Origin: Enterobacterales bacterium
GTDB lineage: Bacteria; Pseudomonadota; Gammaproteobacteria; Enterobacterales; Enterobacteriaceae
DNA length: 34,174 nucleotides
NCBI GenBank assembly: GCA_015655145.1
Contig: JAATFO010000056.1
Span: 1 to 34,174 of the forward strand
Reading direction: 5' to 3'
Shown: positions 28,422 through 34,174 of the stretch, piece after piece
How positions within the stretch are numbered: the first letter of the stretch is position 1
How the letters are laid out: each line of letters begins with the position of its first letter
Translations under genes and position numbers: made by a program
The notes under the pieces: generated by a model
The model's input: only the letters and a program-made list of their open reading frames with translations
Told to the model about the DNA's origin: nothing
Databases searched by the model: none

Positions 28422-29060
28422 ATGAAAAACTGGAAAATGCGCGCAGAGCAAATTTTGACTACCGGCCCCGTTGTACCGGTGATCGTGGTGAATAAACTCG
28501 CGCATGCGGTTCCGATGGCGCAAGCGCTGGTTGCTGGCGGCGTACGGGTGTTGGAAGTTACGCTGCGCACGCCGGTGGCAATGGATGCATTACGGCTGAT
28601 CATTAAAGAGGTGCCGGATGCGATTGTTGGCGCGGGAACGGTAATCAATCCGCAGCAACTGGCGGAAGTGACCGAAGCTGGCGCGCAATTTGTTATCAGT
28701 CCCGGCATTACGGAATCATTATTAAAAGCCGCAGTGCAAGGGACGACGCCATTGATCCCCGGGATCAGCACGGTGTCTGAATTGATGATCGGCATGGAAT
28801 ACGGACTGCGGGAATTTAAATTTTTCCCGGCAGAGGCGAACGGCGGCGTTAAGGCCTTACAGGCGATCGCCGGCCCATTCCCTCAGGTGCGTTTTTGTCC
28901 AACCGGGGGCATTTCACTGAAAAATTACCGTGATTATCTGGCGTTGAAGAGCGTGTTGTGCATTGGCGGTTCATGGCTGGTGCCGGCCAGTGCCCTGGAG
29001 ACTGGCGATTATAACACCATCACCGCCCTGGCGCGGGAGGCGGTAGCAGGGGCGCAATAA
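28422..29060 (+). CDS. eda: KDPG/KHG aldolase (Eda)
   Basis: Eda splits 2-keto-3-deoxy-6-phosphogluconate into pyruvate and glyceraldehyde 3-phosphate; it also acts on 4-hydroxy-2-oxoglutarate. It has 212 residues (E. coli 213), a TIM barrel with E45 (RVLEVTLR), the phosphate-binding segments and the Schiff-base K133 (EFKFFPAE). The frame is open to 28365, but ATG 28422 with GGAG 10 bases upstream gives the family start MKNWK. The gene follows zwf by about 260 bp with a large nested hairpin in its leader. Without edd here, Eda probably serves hexuronate breakdown unless edd lies elsewhere. Confidence 0.95.
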   Translation: MKNWKMRAEQILTTGPVVPVIVVNKLAHAVPMAQALVAGGVRVLEVTLRTPVAMDALRLIIKEVPDAIVGAGTVINPQQLAEVTEAGAQFVISPGITESLLKAAVQGTTPLIPGISTVSELMIGMEYGLREFKFFPAEANGGVKALQAIAGPFPQVRFCPTGGISLKNYRDYLALKSVLCIGGSWLVPASALETGDYNTITALAREAVAGAQ

Positions 29061-29111
29061 CGCCGCGATATTGCACCCAGGACCACCCGTTGCGGCCCTG
29101 GGATGTGACAG

Positions 29112-30290
29112 TTAACCGTGCACGTTGATACCTGCGGCACTGGCAATCGCACGTTCTATGGCATGGTTAGTGGTTTCACCACTGGCCAGTGCAACGCCCA
29201 TACGGCGTTTACCCTGAATGTCTGGTTTCGCGAAAAGGCGTAGTTGTATGCCCGCACCCAGCACCGAGTCCACATGACTGAACTGTACGTTATCACTTTC
29301 CAGCATCGGTAAAATCACCGCAGAGGCTGCCGGACCGTACTGACGAATAGCGCCAATGGGCAGTCCGAGGAAGGCGCGGACATGCAGGGCGAACTCTGAC
29401 AAATCCTGCGAGATAAGGGTAACCATCCCGGTGTCATGTGGGCGTGGTGACACTTCACTGAATATCACCTCATCACCGCAAACAAAAAGCTCAACCCCAA
29501 ACAGGCCATAACCGCCTAACGCGTGAACCACTTTTTCGGCAAGACTTTGCGCGCGTTGTAGGGCAAGTTGGCTCATTTGTTGTGGTTGCCAGGATTCACG
29601 ATAATCACCCTCTTCCTGGCGGTGTCCGATCGGCAGACAAAAGTGAATACCGTCGACAGCATTGATTGTTAGCAAGGTAATTTCAAAATCAAACTTCACT
29701 ACGCTTTCAACAATAACGCGTCCCGCACCCGCACGCCCCCCTTGTTGAGCATATTGCCAGGCGGGTTCAAGTTGTGCGGCATCGCGAATAAAACTCTGGC
29801 CTTTACCTGATGAACTCATGACCGGTTTGACGATACAGGGGAAGCCAATTGCCTGCGCGGCCTGGATAAATGTGGATTCGCTGTCAGCAAAACGGTAGTC
29901 GGAGGTAGGGAGCGCCAGCGTTTCCGCCGCCAGTCGGCGAATGCCTTCGCGATTCATTGTCAGACTGACCGCGTGAGCGCTGGGCACCACGCGTTGACCC
30001 TGATTTTCCAGCGCAATTAACCTGTCTGTGGCGATCGCTTCAATTTCAGGCACAATATAATCAGGACGCTCTTGTATCACCAGTGCTTCCAACGCGGCGC
30101 CATCCAGCATATTAATTACATGGCTGCGATGGGCGACATGCATGGCTGGCGCATCAGGGTAGCGATCAACCGCGATAACTTCCACCCCTAAACGCTGGCA
30201 CTCAATCGCCACTTCCTTACCCAGTTCACCTGAACCCAACAGCATAACACGCGTGGCGGCAGGGCGCAGCGCGGTACCCAGAGTCGTCAT
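29112..30290 (-). CDS. purT: Formate-dependent GAR transformylase PurT
   Basis: PurT makes formyl-glycinamide ribonucleotide from GAR, formate and ATP, the folate-independent alternative to PurN in purine synthesis. It has 392 residues (E. coli 392). It is an ATP-grasp enzyme: the N-terminal preATP-grasp domain has GSGELGKE (19-26), followed by [12 protein letters not shown] as ATP-binding loop, [11 protein letters not shown] and the metal-binding [25 protein letters not shown] 30290 is chosen because AGGTGG lies just upstream; a GTG three codons earlier overlaps that site. A perfect PurR box lies about 40 bp upstream. Confidence 0.96.
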   Translation of the reverse strand: MTTLGTALRPAATRVMLLGSGELGKEVAIECQRLGVEVIAVDRYPDAPAMHVAHRSHVINMLDGAALEALVIQERPDYIVPEIEAIATDRLIALENQGQRVVPSAHAVSLTMNREGIRRLAAETLALPTSDYRFADSESTFIQAAQAIGFPCIVKPVMSSSGKGQSFIRDAAQLEPAWQYAQQGGRAGAGRVIVESVVKFDFEITLLTINAVDGIHFCLPIGHRQEEGDYRESWQPQQMSQLALQRAQSLAEKVVHALGGYGLFGVELFVCGDEVIFSEVSPRPHDTGMVTLISQDLSEFALHVRAFLGLPIGAIRQYGPAASAVILPMLESDNVQFSHVDSVLGAGIQLRLFAKPDIQGKRRMGVALASGETTNHAIERAIASAAGINVHG

Positions 30291-30323
30291 ATCATCCACC
30301 TGAATAAAATGAAAAACGCGCGC

Positions 30324-30346
30324 AGTATAAACGAAAACGTTTGCGT
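30324..30346 (-). promoter_or_regulatory. PurR operator and -10 element of purT
   Basis: Read on the minus strand, 30331-30346 is ACGCAAACGTTTTCGT, identical to the PurR consensus. A TATACT -10 (30324-30329) lies directly downstream of it, so bound PurR would cover the promoter. Confidence 0.9.
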
Positions 30347-30528
30347 AGGCATTAACTGAACGGGGTGATGCTAAAACAGCGGAACTTTGGCGGAAATGAG
30401 CCAGCCAGAAGATGACGGTATACGCTCAGTGGTAATCTCGCAGCAGGGTGGCGTATAACGACATATTCAGTGATGAGCAGGGCGGCTACGGCGGCTGTTC
30501 CTGCTAACAGATGACAACCACGGAAAAG

Positions 30529-31194
30529 TTAATTTGCCGGGGTTGCCAGACCTTGCAACAGGGCGTTGCGTAAGTCTGGTTGCATATCGGGGATATTGTT
30601 TAGCAGCCATCGCAAGTAAGCGGGGTCACGTTTTGCCACATCGGTAATATTGTGGCCGCGATATTTACCAAAGGGCAATATATTACGGTTGTTTTGCTGC
30701 ATGCGTTCCAGCATCTCAGACGCATTCCAGCCAGAGGTTTCCATAATACGAATCAGTAAGGCGGCAGTGACATAACAATCATACAATGCCCGGTGGGCAT
30801 GTAATCCTGCGGGTGGCACGACCTGCAGTTGCAGGCTGTCACGTAGCGCCTGATTGCTGTATTTCATCCCGGGCCATAACAGGCGTGACAGCCGCAGGGT
30901 ACAGATCCATTCGCCATGCATTTCTGGCAACATCCGGCGATCAAAGCTGGCATTGTGGGCAACATAATAAGGGCTGCCGTGGTAACGGGAAATGGCCTGT
31001 TCGATGGGGGACTTACGCGCCACCATGGCTTCTGTAATACAATGAATCGCCATCGCCTGTGGAGTGATAGGGCGATCGGGTCGAACCAGATCGCTCATCG
31101 GATTAACGATCTGACCGTCAATGACATCCACTGACGCCACTTCGACCACGCCACCCTGTAAGCCGCATGTTTCTGTATCAATGACGCGTAACAT
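30529..31194 (-). CDS. exoX: Exodeoxyribonuclease X
   Basis: ExoX is a 3'-5' exonuclease of the DnaQ (DEDDh) superfamily that acts in mismatch repair and UV tolerance. It has 221 residues (E. coli 220). The Exo I motif DTETCGL has D6 and E8; Exo II lies in VAHNASFDRRML and Exo III in HRALYDCYVTA. The C-terminal region LPFGKYRGHNITDVAKRDPAYLRWL is family-typical. ATG 31194 has AAGGTGA upstream. It follows holE by 43 bp on the same strand, so the two replication/repair genes are probably one operon. Confidence 0.95.
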   Translation of the reverse strand: MLRVIDTETCGLQGGVVEVASVDVIDGQIVNPMSDLVRPDRPITPQAMAIHCITEAMVARKSPIEQAISRYHGSPYYVAHNASFDRRMLPEMHGEWICTLRLSRLLWPGMKYSNQALRDSLQLQVVPPAGLHAHRALYDCYVTAALLIRIMETSGWNASEMLERMQQNNRNILPFGKYRGHNITDVAKRDPAYLRWLLNNIPDMQPDLRNALLQGLATPAN

Positions 31195-31237
31195 TGATCA
31201 CCTTCCGTTTGTTGTGCTCTGCCATGCCGGCAATCAC

Positions 31238-31468
31238 TTATTTCTGTTTGGGTTCGTAAGGCAAACGTGAAAAGTTCAGCGATGCCTGGCGATAGTGTAC
31301 CAGACGCTGGTGGAACCAATCGCGCAGTGCTTCAGGCTGTTCGCGCTCCACCCGCTCTGCGACCACCGGCATGTTATAGCGTTCTTTGAAGGCAACGCCT
31401 GCGGCGGCTAAATCAACATTGATTTTATCTTTCTCTTCTTGTGATAACTTCGCCAGATTGTGCGGCAT
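31238..31468 (-). CDS. holE: DNA polymerase III theta subunit HolE
   Basis: HolE is the small theta subunit of the polymerase III core and stabilises the epsilon proofreading subunit. It has 76 residues, exactly as in E. coli, with the near-identical central stretches [19 protein letters not shown] and [12 protein letters not shown] and the end [13 protein letters not shown] 31468 is preceded by AGGAG. The gene lies just upstream of exoX, itself an epsilon-like exonuclease, as in E. coli. Confidence 0.95.
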   Translation of the reverse strand: MPHNLAKLSQEEKDKINVDLAAAGVAFKERYNMPVVAERVEREQPEALRDWFHQRLVHYRQASLNFSRLPYEPKQK

Positions 31469-31624
31469 TTTCTTCTCCTGTCAAACATGCGCAAAAGTAA
31501 TGCAGATCGGCGATATTGGCAAGTTAACCTGCACCATAATCGCCGTTATCGCCTCGACACTGCGTTGCCCGCAGAGTATTCTTTCGGCCCTGAGCCGCCT
31601 GGTGGTTGTTTAAAAGGATCAACG

Positions 31625-31771
31625 ATGTTTAACCCGGTATTTCCCCCGATGTTAACTATTGCCGCCGGGTGTGCAAGCCCAGGGTTTGCTGGTGCAGACG
31701 GGTGTGACGGGCAGGTATTCCTGGTTGGCGGAGATGGGCGCCATGGGATTGATACCTTCAGCGTGAAATAA
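31625..31771 (+). pseudogene. yobA: Remnant of copC (yobA) with internal deletion
   Basis: A 48-codon frame with AAGGA (31614-31618) starts MFNPVFPPMLTIAAGCASP, a signal-peptide-like N-terminus ending FAGAD where CopC/YobA proteins have FAHAH. It ends DTFSVK directly before yebZ. The last 19 residues align without gaps to the end of E. coli YobA (recalled from memory) with about 10 identities, including the closing TFSVK. The full family length is about 124 residues, so roughly 75 codons from the middle are gone while the frame is kept. The beta-barrel and copper-ligand histidines are lost (HxH after the signal, and DGH). In E. coli yobA precedes yebZ and yebY in the same order. I call it a pseudogene; translation of the short product is possible. 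Confidence 0.75.
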
Positions 31772-31774
31772 ATC

Positions 31775-32653
31775 ATGACGCTAAGCACACTGTATCTACT
31801 GTGTCGTTGGGTGCACTTTATTGCGGTGATGCAGTTAACTGGCTGCGCATTTTATACGACGTTATTATTAACGCCTGCGGGTAAAGAGCCGCTCTCGATA
31901 CGTTTTCATCCGTTGCTACGCAGCTCATCATGGCTGGCGTTGGCCAGTGCACTGGCGCTGTTAACTGTACAAGTCGGACTAATGAGCGGCGACTGGCATA
32001 ATATCAGCGACAGCGCGACCTGGCTGGCGGTGCTGCATACGGAATTTGGTACGCGTTGGTGCTGGCAGATTGTGCTGGCACTGTTCGCCTGCCTGGTTTT
32101 TTCCCTGCGCGGCAAATACCGTCACTGGTTGTTGTTGATCAGCGGCATGTCCCAACTCTGCGGCATGGCGCTGGTTGGCCATGCGGCGATGCTGGAAGGC
32201 TGGATCGGTCTGTTACAACGCATCAGCCAGTCTGTTCATCTGATCGCTGCCGCTTTTTGGGCCGGCGGTTTGTTACCTTTGTTGCTATTGATGGCGGATG
32301 CGCAATCTATAACAAAACGTGCTGAGGCCATTCGTGCCATGATGCGCTTTTCCCGTTATGGTCATTTAGCGGTTGTACTGGTAATTATCTCCGGCATGAT
32401 AAATTCCTGGATAATCCTTGGCTGGCCATTGATTCATTTTTCCTTATATAGCCGATTACTTCTGGTTAAGATTTTACTGGTTGGCGTGATGGTGCTGATA
32501 GCCCTGGTTAATCGCTACTGGCTGGTGCCGCATTTTCGCCTTGCCGGGAGCCAGGCGCAGATTAAATTTGTGCGTATGACCCAACTGGAGCTGGCGATTG
32601 CCATCATCGTGCTGTTGCTGGTCAGTTTCTTCGCCACACAGGCGCCCACCTGA
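31775..32653 (+). CDS. yebZ: CopD family membrane protein YebZ
   Basis: This 292-residue inner-membrane protein (E. coli YebZ 290) belongs to the CopD family of copper import or handling proteins. It has about eight hydrophobic helices. Conserved features include H14 in the first helix (WVHFIAVMQLTG), GHAAMLEGW and the SVHLIAAAFWAGGLLPL helix, with histidines that could bind copper. It starts 3 bases after the stop of the copC remnant, reflecting an original yobA-yebZ operon, and yebY follows. CopD normally works with CopC, so loss of the partner is notable. Confidence 0.92.
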   Translation: MTLSTLYLLCRWVHFIAVMQLTGCAFYTTLLLTPAGKEPLSIRFHPLLRSSSWLALASALALLTVQVGLMSGDWHNISDSATWLAVLHTEFGTRWCWQIVLALFACLVFSLRGKYRHWLLLISGMSQLCGMALVGHAAMLEGWIGLLQRISQSVHLIAAAFWAGGLLPLLLLMADAQSITKRAEAIRAMMRFSRYGHLAVVLVIISGMINSWIILGWPLIHFSLYSRLLLVKILLVGVMVLIALVNRYWLVPHFRLAGSQAQIKFVRMTQLELAIAIIVLLLVSFFATQAPT

Positions 32654-32713
32654 ACGGGTGCGATTCATGTCCGAACTGTCGGGCGTATGTTTATCTAATG
32701 AGGTGAGAACTCA

Positions 32714-33055
32714 ATGAAAACACGGGCCGTTTTATTGTTGCTGATGAGTGTTTGTAGTAGCGCGCTGGCTTCAGGAGTCATTACTGTCAGCCGGTTCGAA
32801 ATTGGTAAAGACCAATGGGCATTCAACCGTGAAGAAGTGATGCTCTCTTGTGGTAACAACCATGCTCTGTTTGCGATCAATCCCAGTACCTTAGTGCAGT
32901 ATCCGTTGAATGACAAAGCTGAGGAGATGATGAAAGCCGGGCAGGCGAAAGCACAATCAATTACGGTGATTCAGATTGATGATCCAAAAAAACCAGGGCA
33001 GAAGATGAGTTTGCAGCCCTTTGTGGCACGCGCGGAAACGCTGTGTACGCCTTGA
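32714..33055 (+). CDS. yebY: YebY, DUF2511 periplasmic protein
   Basis: This 113-residue protein (same length as E. coli YebY) has a signal peptide cleaved after ALA at residue 19. The mature part is conserved in the DUF2511 family: [34 protein letters not shown] and VIQIDDP. Two cysteines in the mature protein (C46 and C111) could form a disulfide. No reaction is established; its operon with yebZ (and formerly copC) suggests a copper-related periplasmic role. GAGG lies 10 bases before the ATG. Confidence 0.9.
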   Translation: MKTRAVLLLLMSVCSSALASGVITVSRFEIGKDQWAFNREEVMLSCGNNHALFAINPSTLVQYPLNDKAEEMMKAGQAKAQSITVIQIDDPKKPGQKMSLQPFVARAETLCTP

Positions 33056-33081
33056 TGGGCATATACCTTATCGTCAGATGA

Positions 33082-33131
33082 CTTCCGTCATTGCTGTTTA
33101 CCCGGTCCTGCGTTGAACCGCGTGACGGAAG
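33082..33131. repeat. Inverted repeat after yebY
   Basis: CTTCCGTCA (33082-33090) and TGACGGAAG (33123-33131) are perfect 9-bp arms around 32 bases, within which CGGT and ACCG can also pair. There is no T-tract. It begins 27 bases after the yebY stop. The rest of 33132-33340 shows no gene. Confidence 0.45.
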
Positions 33132-33344
33132 GCGCCCGCTAAACCGCGACAATGTTGTTATTGCACATCAGGCAAGCCCGCCAGCATCCGTTCTCTTGCT
33201 ATTTTTTTGCTACTTATGGCTATACCGTGTGGCGAATATCTGCCTCTGGTGGAAGGTACCAGTGTGTTTTCTGCCAGTGGGATCACAGACTTAACTTCTT
33301 TTTACCAACTCATTTACAATTGGCTGGAAAATCCACACTGCTGT

Positions 33345-33355
33345 TCTACCCTTAA
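33345..33355 (+). promoter_or_regulatory. Sigma-S promoter -10 of sdsR
   Basis: TCTACCCTTAA matches the sigma-S pattern KCTAYRCTTAA at all but one position. It lies a few bases upstream of the sequence that matches the known 5' part of SdsR, so transcription should begin near 33357-33359. Confidence 0.7.
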
Positions 33356-33454
33356 AGGGTGATTTAACCCATACCAATACCAACGTTTAGCGCACGGCTC
33401 TTCCAAGAGCCATTTCCCTGGACCGAATACAGGAATCGTATTCGGTATTTTTTT
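33356..33454 (+). ncRNA. sdsR: Small RNA SdsR (RyeB)
   Basis: The segment from about 33381 (AACGTTTAGCGCACGGCTC) through CATTTCCCTGGACCGAATAC and the terminator is nearly identical to E. coli/Salmonella SdsR as I recall it, and the 5' part (AAGGGTGATTTAACCC) aligns as well. An inner hairpin uses GGCTCT and AGAGCC (33396-33411). The terminator stem is ACCGAATAC (33422-33430) with GTATTCGGT (33438-33446), followed by seven T (33448-33454). SdsR is an abundant stationary-phase Hfq-dependent RNA controlled by RpoS; known targets include ompD, tolC and mutS mRNAs. It lies beside yebY as in E. coli. The opposite strand encodes the antisense RNA RyeA/SraC in E. coli; I could not confirm that here. 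The exact 5' end is uncertain by a few bases. Confidence 0.92.
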
Positions 33455-33614
33455 GTCTGGTGTATACATGAGCCTGTAATTTAAATTGTGTATCTGCCTT
33501 TTTTATCTGTCCACGCCAGTAACAGAACCGTAAGCGTCCACCTCGGACCGTCTGCCCAAAATTGATATGAACAGATAACGTAGATGCTCATCTATCAACA
33601 GACGGACATCTATT

Positions 33615-34031
33615 GTGGACACTCCTGAGAATAAATCTGATTGGCGCTCAACACCGCGCCGGTTTTACTCCCCAGAATTCAAACTCATGCTGGTACTGCT
33701 CGCCTTACAGCCAGGGGCAACGGTGGCCGACATTGCTCGCCGTCATCAGGTGAATGACAACATCTTATTCAACTGGATCCGTCTTTACCGCCGCGAAGGG
33801 CGGGTCACCCGGCGCCAGCCTGTGACCGTTCTCAGCCAGACTCAACCCGCGCTTATCCCGGTACAAATCACTCAACAGGTCGCGCTTGCGCCGCCATCTG
33901 ATATCCTGGCGTCGGTTGAGTCGTGCCGTTGCGAAGTGGCCTTCGCCCGAGGACATCTGATATTAACGGCTCCTTCAACGGAGCTGCTGGCTGCCCTGGT
34001 CCATGAGCTGATAGCAGGAGGCGGGGTATGA
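33615..34031 (+). CDS. tnpA: IS66-family accessory protein TnpA
   Basis: This 138-residue protein is the first gene of an IS66-type element. The N-terminal half carries an IS3/IS911-like helix-turn-helix (RRFYSPEFKLMLVLLAL...TVADIARRHQVNDNILFNWIRLYRREG, in segments over residues 15-63), which would bind element ends. The C-terminal half is less conserved. Translation starts at GTG 33615. The stop overlaps the tnpB start as ATGA, the usual coupled arrangement of IS66 genes. Its exact role in transposition is not well defined. Confidence 0.88.
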   Translation: MDTPENKSDWRSTPRRFYSPEFKLMLVLLALQPGATVADIARRHQVNDNILFNWIRLYRREGRVTRRQPVTVLSQTQPALIPVQITQQVALAPPSDILASVESCRCEVAFARGHLILTAPSTELLAALVHELIAGGGV

Positions 34032-34174
34032 TCGGCCTGCCGTCAGGAACCAAAATATGGATCGTTGCCGGTATTACCGATATGCGTAACGGCTTTAACG
34101 GTCTGGCGGCCAAGGTGGAAAATGCCGTTCGGGAGGACCCGTTCTGCAGCCATGTGTTTGTCTTTAGGGGCAGA
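34028..34174 (+). CDS. tnpB: IS66-family protein TnpB, cut by the window end
   Basis: The first 49 codons are present, starting MIGLPSGTKIWIVAG and continuing TDMRNGFNGLAAKV, the hallmark of the IS66 Orf2/TnpB family (about 115 residues when complete). The ATG overlaps the tnpA stop by 4 bases. The frame is open at the right edge of the window, so this is a partial gene by truncation of the sequence, not necessarily a broken gene. Confidence 0.88.
   Translation, partial: MIGLPSGTKIWIVAGITDMRNGFNGLAAKVENAVREDPFCSHVFVFRGR

Larger units (their letters stand above)
33530..34174 (+). mobile_element. IS66-family insertion sequence, left part
   Basis: The element probably begins at GTAAGCG (33530), typical of IS66-family terminal repeats, 85 bases before the first transposition gene. 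tnpA and the start of tnpB follow. The tnpC transposase gene and the right end lie beyond the window. The 8 bases before the end (33522-33529, ACAGAACC) would be the target duplication if the boundary is right. Before tnpA a dyad CCGTCTG (33548-33554) / CAGACGG (33599-33605) and a short palindrome TAGATG-CT-CATCTA are present. The element sits about 75 bp after the sdsR terminator. Confidence 0.8.

Noticed and set aside
33530..34174. IS66 genes as a novel accessory system
   Set aside because: The TnpA helix-turn-helix and the TnpB start are typical of IS66-family elements with the usual ATGA overlap.

Overview
This window is core chromosome from a member of the Enterobacterales. Nearly every gene is closely recognisable against its Escherichia coli counterpart in sequence and length, and many local gene orders are shared (nudB-yebC-ruvC-ruvAB, znuCB/znuA-mepM-lpxM-pykA, hexR/zwf-eda, yebZ-yebY-sdsR). 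It is not E. coli itself. Flagellar genes are missing between uspC and argS, edd is missing between zwf and eda, yecN is missing between cmoA and yecE, and a speG-ynfC-like pair sits between cutC and cmoB. I cannot name the genus. Both ends look like contig ends: a 14-base poly-G run at the left and a cut IS66-family element at the right.

Layout. 1-510: leader/promoter region without a gene, with a sigma-S-like -10 element. 511-2737: otsB-otsA (trehalose synthesis). 2821-5096, minus: argS and uspC. 5303-5425, minus: a 40-residue membrane protein I do not recognise. 5730-7403: yecM and cutC, then a strong terminator and a 50-nt perfect-armed hairpin. 7613-9415: speG and a divergent exported YnfC-like protein. 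9551-12851, minus: yecD, yecE, cmoA, cmoB (tRNA wobble uridine modification by the last two). 13168-18525: aspS-nudB, yebC-ruvC, then ruvA-ruvB behind a LexA box. 18597-22511: znuCB divergent from znuA-mepM across a Zur-like site. 22736-23707: lpxM. 23854-26319, minus: hexR and pykA. 26685-29060: zwf and eda. 29112-30290, minus: purT under a perfect PurR box. 30529-31468, minus: holE-exoX. 31625-33055: a copC (yobA) remnant, yebZ (copD) and yebY. 33356-33454: the small RNA SdsR. 33530-34174: left part of an IS66-family insertion sequence.

How the genes work together. Several blocks are stress or metal modules: trehalose (otsBA), UspC, spermidine acetylation (SpeG), zinc uptake (ZnuABC with the zinc hydrolase MepM), copper (CutC, YebZ/YebY) and SOS repair (RuvABC). 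A second theme is central carbon flow: HexR, Zwf, Eda and PykA form the usual HexR neighbourhood, but without Edd at this locus the phosphogluconate branch cannot be completed by Eda from local genes alone. 

I found no defence system, prophage, CRISPR array or clearly novel multigene system. The points most worth a second look are the copC remnant with its partner genes intact, the unrecognised 40-residue membrane protein, the sdsR gene with an insertion sequence just downstream, a LexA operator that doubles as the ruvC terminator hairpin, and several long perfect intergenic hairpins (7528-7577, 22543-22589, 28219-28255, 28351-28401).
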